Source: Sipunculus nudus (taxonomy: Eukaryota > Annelida > Sipuncula > Golfingiida > Sipunculidae). Taken from it: a stretch of 64,000 bases of DNA. Shown one piece after another: positions 1 through 13,024 of this stretch. A program made the position numbers and the translations under genes. Each line of letters starts with the position of its first letter. The first letter of the stretch is position 1. Below the pieces are notes generated by a model. That model saw nothing but the letters and a program-made list of their open reading frames with translations, was not told where the DNA came from and made no database searches. The DNA is taken from NCBI GenBank assembly GCA_026874595.1, contig CM049315.1, positions 74,474,401 to 74,538,400 on the forward strand, read 5' to 3'.

Positions 1-596
1 ATTTTCCTGATCGGTCAAACGGTTCCCGAGATATGAGCTTGGATGTCTGCAGCGTAAACGTGAATGTAGGTGGCGCCACCTGTCATAAAATCAGAAAAGC
101 TATCCAGGATGTATACGCATGCCAAATTTCAGGTGAATTAGTCAAGTCACTGCAGAGATATGAGTGATTTTAACCCAAGGCAGACGAACAGATGGACACT
201 GTGCAAACATGGTTGCAAGTGGCGCCCCAATTTTTTGTGTATGTTATAAAGCTCTCCAAGGGCTACATTTGTGCAAAAAAATTTTCCTGATCGGTCAAAC
301 GGTTCCCGAGATATGAGCTTGGATGTCTGCAGCGTAAACGTGAATGTAGGTGGCGCCACCTGTCATAAAATCAGAAAAGCTATCCAGGATGTATACGCAT
401 GCCAAATTTCAGGTGAATTAGTCAAGTCACTGCAGAGATATGAGTGATTTTAACCCAAGGCAGACGAACAGATGGACACTGTGCAAACATGGTTGCAGGT
501 GGCGCCACCATTTTTTGTGTATGTTATAAAGCTCTCCAAGGGCTACATTTGTGCAAAAAAATTTTCCTGATCCGTCAAACGGTTCCCGAGATATGT
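1..596 (+). repeat. 280-bp tandem repeat, about 2.1 copies visible
   Basis: The string attttcctgatc recurs at 1, 281 and 561, an exact 280-bp period. Copies are nearly identical until the third diverges at about 597. Each unit holds the palindrome GGTGGCGCCACC (69-80, 349-360) and a second one at 498-509, which is degenerate at the matching place near 218. The box GAGATATG also occurs twice per unit. The same palindrome occurs in the unrelated-looking arrays further right. Confidence 0.9.
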
Positions 597-794
597 GGGT
601 TTATGTGTGGAAACAGACGCACAAACGGACACAGAGCGCAGAGGAAAGGTCAGAGGTCAAAACAAAATCGGGGCGCAGCAGTTCACATGTGACCCGAACA
701 TAATCCCGGGTTTCATAAAATTCCGCCCAGCGGTTACAGAGGAGTTCTCCGGAAACCTACGCCGCGGCGGCGGCGGCGTGCAGCTGAAAACATA

Positions 795-824
795 GTATCC
801 GCAAAACTCTGTTTTGGCGGATAC
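795..824 (+). other. Terminal stem-loop of the left element
   Basis: The left arm gtatccgcaaaac pairs with the right arm gttttggcggatac, leaving one bulged C and a loop of about three bases. A strong hairpin at the 3' edge of a tandem-core element is what Helentron-type non-autonomous elements carry. The role as terminator of rolling-circle transposition is family knowledge, not shown here. Confidence 0.5.
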
Positions 825-830
825 AATTAT

Positions 831-1750
831 CTTAGGCATGGGTTGGTTGCAGATAATCAAACATGATTATATTCCACAGACATGCATTTAGAATTCAGCA
901 CATGAAGACAGTCATAAGCAATTAGGGCCTGTCACTCCTGTTTCAGGTTACTTTACAGATTTTCTCTAACTGTCTGCAGCCGTCTGAGAAAAAGGAAACA
1001 TTAAATGGAACCTCGAACCACCACAAGACTACTGATAGTCCTAATATCAAGAGGAGATGGGATCAGAAGCATTATTTATCATTGGATCCAATCTTGACTG
1101 CAGGGAAAATCTGGGCCTTTTTTGCTGGTATAATATATTTTAAATCATCTTTTCATAAAATAAATCACAATCTAAACTCTGAGGTTTTGTTGAATCAGAA
1201 AAAAAAGCCTATTAATATAAAAAATGTAAGATTTTGTATCTCATTGAAAATTTCACTTTTGTTAACTCCTTTTAAATACCAAAGGTTACATTAATACGAG
1301 TTAATTTTTTTATTTCAAGTTTGTACCTATCCAATTATTTTTAAGCCATTATCTTCTGAAGTGCCTGAAAAGGAACCCCTAAATGAGACCATTTTAAAAC
1401 AAAACAATAAATAAGGATTTCATGAGGTTGCTGAATAAAGACTTGATAAAATTATTTTGGATAAGCTGAATTGATTTATAATATGTAACAACATGTCTAT
1501 TTTTACAGAACCTCAGCTCTGGAAATTGTGGAATTTTTGTGAGTTGTGACACACTCAATGTTGAAACTAATATTATTTATTTATAAAAGTGAAACCAGTA
1601 AGATGCTGACTGGGATATTATCACAGTAAGTAAGCTGGATGGTGATAGTGGTCTGCTCTGATATCAGTGCTGATAACCCTGTACACTTCCTGCTTGCTTA
1701 CTCTATGGGGTGCTTATGTAATCTGTACATAACTTAACAATACACAATCT
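831..1750. other. AT-rich DNA, no gene seen
   Basis: Only short chance reading frames are present, with no splice-bounded coding segment and no repeat I recognise. Confidence 0.5.
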
Positions 1751-1751
1751 G

Positions 1752-1935
1752 TGAGGCAGTCTTGTTTTTTGCCTCTGCCAGGAGGGTATGTGATCATCCC
1801 TGTTTGTGCATTTGTCTGTGTTTGTCTACAATGCAATCATGAACGGAATCTCATGAATTTTTCAAGGCATTATGGGTATGGGCCATTCAAGAATCAATTA
1901 GATTTTGGTGTGGATCTGACACATGATCCAGATTC
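1752..1935 (+). repeat. Degenerate interspersed repeat
   Basis: The segment contains the phrase GGAGGGTATGTGATCA, then a GTTTGT-rich stretch, ATGAACGGAAT, and TTAGATTTTGG-TGGATCTG. This order of blocks resembles a short repeat widespread in marine invertebrate genomes. I cannot name the family, and only one copy is in the window. Confidence 0.3.
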
Positions 1936-1984
1936 AGGTATGTCATCAATGAATATTCACAAATGTACAGTCACTTATAGATAA

Positions 1985-3754
1985 ATGAACCTATGAATAT
2001 GGGCCAAACAAGTGAATGCAAACATGGCCTTCTGAAAATCCCACAATAGGGTTCCATTCCTTAGAATGCAGATTTTCTGTACTGATTTTTAGCCCTGAAG
2101 AAGACTGAAGTAGACATTTACTGGCAAATATATTGGATCCTATTCTGGGTTCTATAAAACCTGCACAGAAGGTTTGTAATTCTTAAAATTTACCAAACAA
2201 AACCAAGTTTCCCTTTACAAATTTGTTTTGAACTTATGTTGTTATGCACACACTAGGTTGCCATATGACAGATTTTAAATATATCTACTTGCATTTGCAT
2301 GAAACATTCCTGTAATTATAGTTCCAACTGAATGTGATACAAGAAAACTTAACTTTTTACATGACTCTTTGACACTGCCTGGATATTCAGTTTGTGTTTG
2401 TGTTATAACTGAAAATCCCACATTTAAATCTGATAAAATCTGATAACAGTCTCCAGTAATGTGAATACAAAGCAAAATTTGATTTACAACACAAAGCAGT
2501 CAATTGTAACGTTTTTACAGCATGATTGCAACATGGTGCATAAGTAGTCTTCACAGTGTGATTACTGAATAGTGCTGAAGTATTTTCTTTTACATTTTAC
2601 ATTGATTTTTAATTTGTCAATTTGTTAACTTTTTACATCAGTGTTCTGTCATGGGGCTAAATGTTAACAGTATTATTCCTAATAATCGTTGTTGTTAATC
2701 GGTGCATTTAATTGCTACTCCTTAATTAAACTGTAATTGTTCCTTAATTTATGAATCAATTAATTTTTACTATTATTAATTTTTGTCATGTACCATTCCA
2801 AACCCCGCTGTGAATTGTTAAATTGGACAGAGCATCCTGCGATCATGTTCTCATGTTATGTGCCCTAAGTGAAGTGTCATTGCTCAAATAATAAACAAAA
2901 CATTTTCTCAGTGATGCAACTCTTTTATGTTTAAAAAAATTTGTTTAGAAATTTTTTTACTGGCTAACATCCACTGTGGTGAAATATTTACTTATTTAAA
3001 AAAGTCTATAGTTAACTGCTACCATGGAGATAAAACAACATGGAGTAACTACTGGGATTGAGGTCCAGCATCAAAGGGATACACCTGGCGGCCCACGAGG
3101 TTTTATTGCTGCTGCCTATTGTACTCACAGGTGATGCCCATAGTACTCGTGTTGTTGTTACTGCGACGCCTGGTAAAAGCCAGACAGTACAATTGCTGCG
3201 TCCGATGTTGCTCGCTGCAGCAAAGCCTAAGCATTGCTGTGCTGGGTGATCTGAATCAGGTTTCATGAAATTTTATGCTAGCGGAAGTAAAAATTTAATG
3301 TATATGCATTAATTAGTTAAAAGACACATTCTGGCGCAGTCAGCTGCATAGAATCCTTATATACTGGTAGCCTGTTGAATGATTTTGGATTCCCCCTGCT
3401 TCATTCTCAGCTTGTCCAGTGCAAAGCAGTATGGGGTGTATAAGTAATAATGGATAATGCTGTGATTTTTTTTTATAATTTCTGACTTTACCACACAGTT
3501 AAATCAACTGTTATATTTATTTTCCTGTAAAGCTAAGTAAATGCCTGCTAATGATGTAATTTCTACGCATGTAACTTGCTGGTGAACAAAGCAAGCCATT
3601 CCTAAAGATTGGTCTGTCCCGGCTGAGAAATGAGTGGGTGTTGCTAATACAAAACCATAATTATCACAGATTTTTTTTTCATGCAAGCAAATCCTTTGTG
3701 AAATCTAGTTCAATACCAAGTAAGGTTACAGTGCTAATTAAATTTTAGATAAAA
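1985..3754. other. No gene seen; isolated GC-richer patch
   Basis: Mostly AT-rich with no recognisable exon. The patch at 3060-3250 is clearly GC-richer than its surroundings and is open on both strands (63 and 84 codons), but neither translation resembles a family I know. It could be an old insertion or a conserved non-coding block. Confidence 0.35.
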
Positions 3755-3889
3755 ACAAGTGACCCATGGGTCATGACACTCAGCTGACTGGGAAGAGATT
3801 TGCAAAAGGAAATTTTAACATCTGAATGGTAGTATATAACCATTGAACTGAAGCATCAAGTAGATTAACCAACAGGCTGATATTGTGTC
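3755..3889 (+). other. Left terminal domain of the giant element
   Basis: Bases 3755-3795 align with the left end of the nested element at 17725-17760. They share the pattern CAAG-GACC-ATGGGTCA and then CAGCTGA. CTCAGCTGACT at about 3779-3789 is the inverted copy of the 3' arm of the terminal stem-loop (26728-26740), so this is a subterminal inverted repeat. Confidence 0.65.
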
Positions 3890-3945
3890 TGTATTAATAT
3901 ATCTCAAAAATAGAGAAAAAATACGTAAACTTTAAAAAAAATACA

Positions 3946-6900
3946 GGTGGCTCCACCAGTCTGCAGAAACTAATAAAAACACTTAATGGTTAATATCCAT
4001 GCAAAGAAGCATGGTGGTCTCTGGATTAGTTGTTCAGATACTTCAGCTTTTTTGTATCAAATTTTCCATTATTCTGAGGGATACTTTGGAGTCCTATATC
4101 TTGAAGGATATGGGTAACACAGACCTAATTTCAGGTTTTCACAGACACTTTTCATGGGCCTCCTTGCATGACAAGAATGAAGATTCTAGGTCCAGTTGTT
4201 ACAATTTGTACCCTGTTGACAGATAACCACATCTTAAAAGGTCTCAAAAATAGAGAAAATAATTTGTAAAAATTTGAATAAAAATAGAGGTGGCACACCC
4301 AGTCTGCCGAAACTGATGGAATATGTCATGAACAATATGTATGCCAAAAATCATGAGCATCAGTGTTGTAGTTATTGAGATACTGGAGTTTTTGTTTCCA
4401 ATTTTTCATTATTCTGGGGGGTATTTTGGAGCCATACAGCTTGATGGATATGGGTAACAGAGACCTAATTTCAGGTTTCCATGGAGATTTTTTATGGGTC
4501 TCCCTGTGTGTAAAGAATGAAGATTCTAGGTCCAGTTGTTATGATTTGTGCCCTGTTAACAGATGTTCATATCTTTAAAGGTCTCACACATAGAGAAAAA
4601 AATTCGAAAAAAAGCCCCAACAAATACATGTGGTGCCACCAGGCTGCAGAAACTGATGAAACACTCCATGATCAATATCCATGCAATTATGCTGATCTCT
4701 GCATTAGTTGTTCAGATACTTCAGCTTTTGTATCAAATTTTCCATTATTCTGAGCTGTACTTTGGAGTGCCACAGCTCAAAGGATATGGGTAACAGAGAC
4801 CTAATTTTAGGTTTCAATGGAGACTTTTCATGGGTCTCCCTTTGTGATAAGAATGAAGATTCTAGGTCCAGTCGTTACAATCTGAACCCTGTTGACAGAT
4901 AACCACATCTTTAAAGGTCTCAAAAATTGAGAAAAAAATTGTAAAAATTTTAAAAATACAGGTGGCGCCACCAGTCTGCAGAAACTGATGGAACATCTCA
5001 TGATCAATATGTATGCCAAAAATCATGACCATCAGTGATGTAGTTAATGAGATATTGAAGTTTTTGTATAAACTTTTTGACTATTCTGGGGGGTACTTTG
5101 GGGCCCCATAGCTCTAAGGATATGGGTAACAGAGACCTAATTTCTGGTTTCCATGGAGACTATTTATAGGTCTCTCAGAATGTACAGAATGAAGATTCTA
5201 GGTCCAGTTTCTACGATTTGTGCCCTGTTAACAGATGTCCACATTTTTAAAGGTTTCAAAAATATAGAAGAAAATTCGTAAAAAATCGAAAAAAACAGTT
5301 GGCACCACCAGTCTGCAGAAACTGATGAAACATCTCATGATCAATATGTATGCCAAAAATCATGACCATCAGTGATGTAGTGAATGAGATATTGAAGTTT
5401 TTGTATGAAATTATTTACTATTCTTGGGGGTACTTTGGGGCCCCATAGCTTGAAGGATATTGGTAACAGAGACCTAATTTCTGGTTTCCATGGAGACTTT
5501 TCATAGGTTTCTCAGAATGTCAAGAATAAAGATTCTAGGTCCAGTATTTACGATTTGTGCCCTGTTAACAGATGTCCACATTTTTAAAGGTTTCAAAAAT
5601 ATAGAAGAAAATTCGTAAAAAATCGAAAAAAACAGTTGGCACCACCAGTCTGCAGAAACTGATGAAACATCTCATGATCAATATGTATGCCAAAAATCAT
5701 GACCATCAGTGATGTAGTTAATGAGATATTGAAGTTTTTGTATGAAATTATTTACTCTTCTTGGGGGTACTTTGGGGCCCCATAGCTTTAAGGATATGGG
5801 TAACAGAGACCTAATTTCTGGTTTCCATGGAGACTTTCATAGGTTTCTCAGAATGTCAAGAATAAAGATTCTAGGTCCAGTATTTACGATTTGTGCCCTG
5901 TTAACAGATGTCCTCATTTTTAAAGGTCTCAAAAATAGAGAAAAAAATTCGTAAAAAATCGAAAAATACAGGTGGCGCCACCAGTCTGCAGAAACTGATG
6001 GAACATCTCATGATCAATATGTATGCCAAAAATCATGACCATCAGTGATGTAGTTAATGAGATATTGAAGTTTTTGTATAAACTTTTTGACTATTCTGGG
6101 GGGCACTTTTGGGCCCCATAGCTCGAAGGATATGGGTAACAGAGACCTTATTTCTGGTTTCCATGGAGACTATTTATAGGTCTCTCAGAATGAGATTCTA
6201 GGTCCAGTTTTTACGATTTGTGCCCTGTTAACAGATGTCCACATTTTTAAAGGTTTCAAAAATATAGAAGAAAATTCGTAAAAAATTGAAAAAAACAGTT
6301 GGCACCACCAGTCTGCAGAAACTGATGAAACATCTCATGATCAATATGTATGCCAAAAATCATGACCATCAGTGATGTAGTTAAAGAGATATTGAAGTTT
6401 TTGTATAAACTTTTTGACTATTCTGGGGGGTACTTTGGGGCCCCATGGCTTGAAGGATATGGGTAACAGAGACCTAATTTCTGGTTTCCATGGAGACTTT
6501 TCATAGGTCTCTCAGAATGTAAAGAATGAAGATTCTGAGTCCAGTCTTTACGATTTGTGCCCTGTTAACAGATGTTCACATTTTTTAAGGTCTCAAAAAT
6601 AGAAAAAACAATTTGTAAAAAATCGAAAAATAAAGGTGGCGCCACCTGTCTGCAGAAACTGATGGAACATCTCATGATCAATATGTATGCCAAAATTCAT
6701 GACCATCAGTGATGAAGTTTATGAAATATTGAAGTTTTTGTGTGAAATTTTTTACTATTCTTGGGGGTACTTTGGGGCCCCATAGCTCGAAGGATATGGT
6801 TATCAGAGACCTTATTTCTGGTTTCCATGGAGACTTCTTACAGGTCTCTCAGAATGTAAAAAATGAAGATTCTAGGTCCAGCCTTTACGATTTGTGCCCT

Positions 6901-6971
6901 GTTAACAGATGTCCACATTTTTAAAGGTCTCAAAAATAGAGAAAAATATTCGTAAAAAATAAAAAAATAAA
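3946..6971 (+). repeat. Higher-order unit 1 (9 monomers)
   Basis: Runs from one type-A monomer (marked by aactaataaaaacactt after the palindrome) to the next. 3026 bp. Confidence 0.85.
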
Positions 6972-9900
6972 GGTTGCGCCACCAGTCTGCAGAAACTAAT
7001 AAAAACACTTAATGGTTAATATCCATGCAAAGAAGCATGGTGGTCTCTGGATTAGTTGTTCAGATACTTCAGCTTTTTTGTATCAAATTTTCCATTATTC
7101 TGAGGGATACTTTGGAGTCCTATATCTTGAAGGATATGGGTAACACAGACCTAATTTCAGGTTTTCACAGACACTTTTCATGGGCCTCCTTGCATGACAA
7201 GAATGAAGATTCTAGGTCCAGTTGTTACAATTTGTACCCTGTTGACAGATAGCCACATCTTAAAAGGTCTCAAAAATAGAGAAAATAATTTGTAAAAATT
7301 TGAATAAAAATAGAGATGGCACACCCAGTCTGCTGAAACTGATGGAACATGTCATGATCAATATGTATGCCAAAAATCATGAGCATCAGTGTTGTAGTTA
7401 TTGAGATACTGGAGTTTTAGTTTCCAATTTTTCATTATTCTGGGGGGTATTTTGGAGCCATACAGCTTAATGGATATGGGTAACAGAGACCTAATTTCAG
7501 GTTTCCATGGAGATTTTTTATGGGTCTCCCTGTGTGTAAAGAATGAAGATTCTAGGTCCAGTTGTTATGATTTGTGCCCTGTTAACAGATGTTCATATCT
7601 TTAAAGGTCTCACACATAGAGAAAAAAATTCGAAAAAAAGCCCCAACAAATACATGTGGTGCCACCAGGCTGCAGAAACTGATGAAACACTCCATGATCA
7701 ATATCCATGCAATTATGCTGATCTCTGCATTAGTTGTTCAGATACTTCAGCTTTTGTATCAAATTTTCCATTATTCTGAGCTGTACTTTGGAGTGCCACA
7801 GCTCAAAGGATATGGGTAACAGAGACCTAATTTTAGGTTTCAATGGAGACTTTTCATGGGTCTCCCTTTGTGATAAGAATGAAGATTCTAGGTCCAGTCG
7901 TTACAATCTGAACCCTGTTGACAGATAACCACATCTTTAAAGGTCTCAAAAATTGAGAAAAAAATTGTAAAAATTTTAAAAATACAGGTGGCGCCACCAG
8001 TCTGCAGAAACTGATGAAACGTCTCATGATCAATATGTATGCCAAAAATCATGACCATCAGTGATGTAGTTAATGAAATATTGAAGTTTTTGTGTGAAAT
8101 TTTTGACTATTCTGGGGGGTACTTTGGGGCCCCATAGCTCAAAGGATATGGGTAACAGAGACCTAATTTCTGGTTTCCATGGAGACTTTTCATAGGTTTC
8201 TCAGAATGTCAAGAATAAAGATTCTAGGTCCAGTATTTACGATTTGTGCCTTGTTAACAGATGTCCTCATTTTTAAAGGTCTCAAAAATAGAGAAAAAAA
8301 TTCGTAAAAAATTGAAAAATACAGGTGGTGCCACCAGTCTGCAGAAACTGATGGAACATCTCATGATCAATATGTATGCCAAAAATCATGACCATCAGTG
8401 ATGTAGTTAATGAGATATTGAAGTTTTTGTATAAACTTTTTGACTATTCTGGGGGGTACTTTGGGGCCCCATAGCTCTAAGGATATGGGCAACAGAGACC
8501 TAATTTCTGGTTTCCATGGAGACTATTTATAGGTCTCTCAGAATGTACAGAATGAAGATTCTAGGTCCAGTTTTTACGATTTGTGCCCTGTTAACAGATG
8601 TCCACATTTTTAAAGGTTTCAAAAATATAGAAGAAAATTCGTAAAAAATCGAAAAAAACAGTTGGCACCACCAGTCTGCAGAAACTGATGAAACATCTCA
8701 TGATCAATATGTATGCCAAAAATCATGACCATCAGTGATGTAGTGAATGAGATATTGAAGTTTTTGTATGAAATTATTTACTATTCTTGGGGGTACTTTG
8801 GGGCCCCATAGCTTGAAGGATATTGGTAACAGAGACCTAATTTCTGGTTTCCATGGAGACTTTTCATAGGTTTCTCAGAATGTCAAGAATAAAGATTCTA
8901 GGTCCAGTATTTACGATTTGTGCCCTGTTAACAGATGTCCACATTTTTAAAGGTTTCAAAAATATAGAAGAAAATTCGTAAAAAATCGAAAAAAACAGTT
9001 GGCACCACCAGTCTGCAGAAACTGATGAAACATCTCATGATCAATATGTATGCCAAAAATCATGACCATCAGTGATGTAGTTAATGAGATATTGAAGTTT
9101 TTGTATGAAATTATTTACTCTTCTTGGGGGTACTTTGGGGCCCCATAGCTTTAAGGATATGGGTAACAGAGACCTAATTTCTGGTTTCCATGGAGACTTT
9201 CATAGGTTTCTCAGAATGTCAAGAATAAAGATTCTAGGTCCAGTATTTACGATTTGTGCCCTGTTAACAGATGTCCTCATTTTTAAAGGTCTCAAAAATA
9301 GAGAAAAAAATTCGTAAAAAATCGAAAAATACAGGTGGCGCCACCAGTCTGCAGAAACTGATGGAACATCTCATGATCAATATGTATGCCAAAAATCATG
9401 ACCATCAGTGATGTAGTTAATGAGATATTGAAGTTTTTGTATAAACTTTTTGACTATTCTGGGGGGCACTTTTGGGCCCCATAGCTCGAAGGATATGGGT
9501 AACAGAGACCTTATTTCTGGTTTCCATGGAGACTATTTATAGGTCTCTCAGAATGAGATTCTAGGTCCAGTTTTTACGATTTGTGCCCTGTTAACAGATG
9601 TCCACATTTTTAAAGGTTTCAAAAATATAGAAGAAAATTCGTAAAAAATTGAAAAAAACAGTTGGCACCACCAGTCTGCAGAAACTGATGAAACATCTCA
9701 TGATCAATATGTATGCCAAAAATCATGACCATCAGTGATGTAGTTAAAGAGATATTGAAGTTTTTGTATAAACTTTTTGATTATTCTGGGGGGTACTTTG
9801 GGGCCCCATGGCTTGAAGGATATGGGTAACAGAGACCTAATTTCTGGTTTCCATGGAGACTTTTCATAGGTCTCTCAGAATGTAAAGAATGAAGATTCTG

Positions 9901-10334
9901 AGTCCAGTCTTTACGATTTGTGCCCTGTTAACAGATGTTCACATTTTTTAAGGTCTCAAAAATAGAAAAAACAATTTGTAAAAAATCGAAAAATAAAGGT
10001 GGCGCCACCTGTCTGCAGAAACTGATGGAACATCTCATGATCAATATGTATGCCAAAATTCATGACCATCAGTGATGAAGTTTATGAAATATTGAAGTTT
10101 TTGTGTGAAATTTTTTACTATTCTTGGGGGTACTTTGGGGCCCCATAGCTCGAAGGATATGGTTATCAGAGACCTTATTTCTGGTTTCCATGGAGACTTC
10201 TTACAGGTCTCTCAGAATGTAAAAAATGAAGATTCTAGGTCCAGCCTTTACGATTTGTGCCCTGTTAACAGATGTCCACATTTTTAAAGGTCTCAAAAAT
10301 AGAGAAAAATATTCGTAAAAAATAAAAAAATAAA
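6972..10334 (+). repeat. Higher-order unit 2 (10 monomers)
   Basis: 3363 bp. Compared with unit 1 it has one extra monomer after the fourth. Nearly identical to unit 4. Confidence 0.85.
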
Positions 10335-13024
10335 GGTTGCGCCACCAGTCTGCAGAAACTAATAAAAACACTTAATGGTTAATATCCATGCAAAGAAGCA
10401 TGGTGGTCTCTGGATTAGTTGTTCAGATACTTCAGCTTTTTTGTATCAAATTTTCCATTATTCTGAGGGATACTTTGGAGTCCTATATCTTGAAGGATAT
10501 GGGTAACACAGACCTAATTTCAGGTTTTCACAGACACTTTTCATGGGCCTCCTTGCATGACAAGAATGAAGATTCTAGGTCCAGTTGTTACAATTTGTAC
10601 CCTGTTGACAGATAGCCACATCTTAAAAGGTCTCAAAAATAGAGAAAATAATTTGTAAAAATTTGAATAAAAATAGAGATGGCACACCCAGTCTGCTGAA
10701 ACTGATGGAACATGTCATGATCAATATGTATGCCAAAAATCATGAGCATCAGTGTTGTAGTTATTGAGATACTGGAGTTTTAGTTTCCAATTTTTCATTA
10801 TTCTGGGGGGTATTTTGGAGCCATACAGCTTAATGGATATGGGTAACAGAGACCTAATTTCAGGTTTCCATGGAGATTTTTTATGGGTCTCCCTGTGTGT
10901 AAAGAATGAAGATTCTAGGTCCAGTTGTTATGATTTGTGCCCTGTTAACAGATGTTCATATCTTTAAAGGTCTCACACATAGAGAAAAAAATTCGAAAAA
11001 AAGCCCCAACAAATACATGTGGTGCCACCAGGCTGCAGAAACTGATGAAACACTCCATGATCAATATCCATGCAATTATGCTGATCTCTGCATTAGTTGT
11101 TCAGATACTTCAGCTTTTGTATCAAATTTTCCATTATTCTGAGCTGTACTTTGGAGTGCCACAGCTCAAAGGATATGGGTAACAGAGACCTAATTTTAGG
11201 TTTCAATGGAGACTTTTCATGGGTCTCCCTTTGTGATAAGAATGAAGATTCTAGGTCCAGTCGTTACAATCTGAACCCTGTTGACAGATAACCACATCTT
11301 TAAAGGTCTCAAAAATTGAGAAAAAAATTGTAAAAATTTTAAAAATACAGGTGGCGCCACCAGTCTGCAGAAACTGATGAAACGTCTCATGATCAATATG
11401 TATGCCAAAAATCATGACCATCAGTGATGTAGTTAATGAAATATTGAAGTTTTTGTGTGAAATTTTTGACTATTCTGGGGGGTACTTTGGGGCCCCATAG
11501 CTCAAAGGATATGGGTAACAGAGACCTAATTTCTGGTTTCCATGGAGACTTTTCATAGGTTTCTCAGAATGTCAAGAATAAAGATTCTAGGTCCAGTATT
11601 TACGATTTGTGCCTTGTTAACAGATGTCCTCATTTTTAAAGGTCTCAAAAATAGAGAAAAAAATTCGTAAAAAATTGAAAAATACAGGTGGTGCCACCAG
11701 TCTGCAGAAACTGATGGAACATCTCATGATCAATATGTATGCCAAAAATCATGACCATCAGTGATGTAGTTAATGAGATATTGAAGTTTTTGTATAAACT
11801 TTTTGACTATTCTGGGGGGTACTTTGGGGCCCCATAGCTCTAAGGATATGGGCAACAGAGACCTAATTTCTGGTTTCCATGGAGACTATTTATAGGTCTC
11901 TCAGAATGTACAGAATGAAGATTCTAGGTCCAGTTTTTACGATTTGTGCCCTGTTAACAGATGTCCACATTTTTAAAGGTTTCAAAAATATAGAAGAAAA
12001 TTCGTAAAAAATCGAAAAAAAACAGTTGGCACCACCAGTCTGCAGAAACTGATGAAACATCTCATGATCAATATGTATGCCAAAAATCATGACCATCAGT
12101 GAAGTAGTTAATGAGATATTGAAGTTTTTGTATGAAATTATTTACTATTCTTGGGGGTACTTTGGGGCCCCATAGCTTGAAGGATATGGGTAACAGAGAC
12201 CTAATTTCTGGTTTCCATGGAGACTTTTCATAGGTTTCTCAGAATGTCAAGAATAAAGATTCTAGGTCCAGTATTTACGATTTGTGCCCTGTTAACAGAT
12301 GTCCTCATTTTTAAAGGTCTCAAAAATAGAGAAAAAAATTCGTAAAAAATCGAAAAATACAGGTGGCGCCACCAGCCTGCAGAAACTGATGGAACATCTC
12401 ATGATCAATATGTATGCCAAAAATCATGACCATCAGTGATGTAGTTAATGAGATATTGAAGTTTTTGTATAAACTTTTTGACTATTCTGGGGGGCACTTT
12501 GGGGCCCCATAGCTCGAAGGATATGGGTAACAGAGACCTAATTTCTGGTTTCCATGGAGACTATTTATAGGTCTCTCAGAATGAGATTCTAGGTCCAGTT
12601 TTTACGATTTGTGCCCTGTTAACAGATGTCCACATTTTTAAAGGTTTCAAAAATATAGAAGAAAATTCGTAAAAAATCGAAAAAAACAGTTGGCACCACC
12701 AGTCTGCAGAAAGAATAAAACATCTCATGATCAATATGTATGCCAAAAATCATGACCATCAGTGATGTAGTTAATGAGATATTGAAGTTTTTGTATGAAA
12801 TTTTTTACTATTCTTGGGGGTACTTTGGGGCCCCATAGCTTGAAGGATATGGGTAACAGAGACCTAATTTCTGGTTTCCATGGAGACTTTTCATAGGTCT
12901 CTCAGAATGTAAAGAATGAAGATTCTAGGTCCAGCCTTTACGATTTGTGCCCTGTTAACAGATGTCCACATTTTTAAAGGTCTCAAAAATAGAGAAAAAT
13001 ATTCGTAAAAAATAAAAAAATAAA
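10335..13024 (+). repeat. Higher-order unit 3 (8 monomers)
   Basis: 2690 bp. Shares with units 5 and 6 a diagnostic variant in which ctgcagaaactgatgaaac is replaced by ctgcagaaagaataaaac (about 12705-12722). Confidence 0.85.

Larger units (their letters stand above)
1..830 (+). mobile_element. 3' part of tandem-core (Helentron/pearl-like) element
   Basis: The window opens inside a 280-bp tandem array (1-596). It is followed by a unique domain with a degenerate GACGNAC-type stretch (about 617-645), a CGG-rich patch (762-778) and a stem-loop at 795-824. The order core, GACGG-like tract, terminal hairpin is the same as in the complete elements at 3755-26740 and 58664-59700. The 5' end lies outside the window, so the element type is inferred from this order alone. 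No open reading frame of note is present. Confidence 0.55.

Noticed and set aside
3012-3266. Open frames on both strands in a GC-rich patch
   Set aside because: No recognisable domain, start context or splice sites. Kept only as an unexplained patch.
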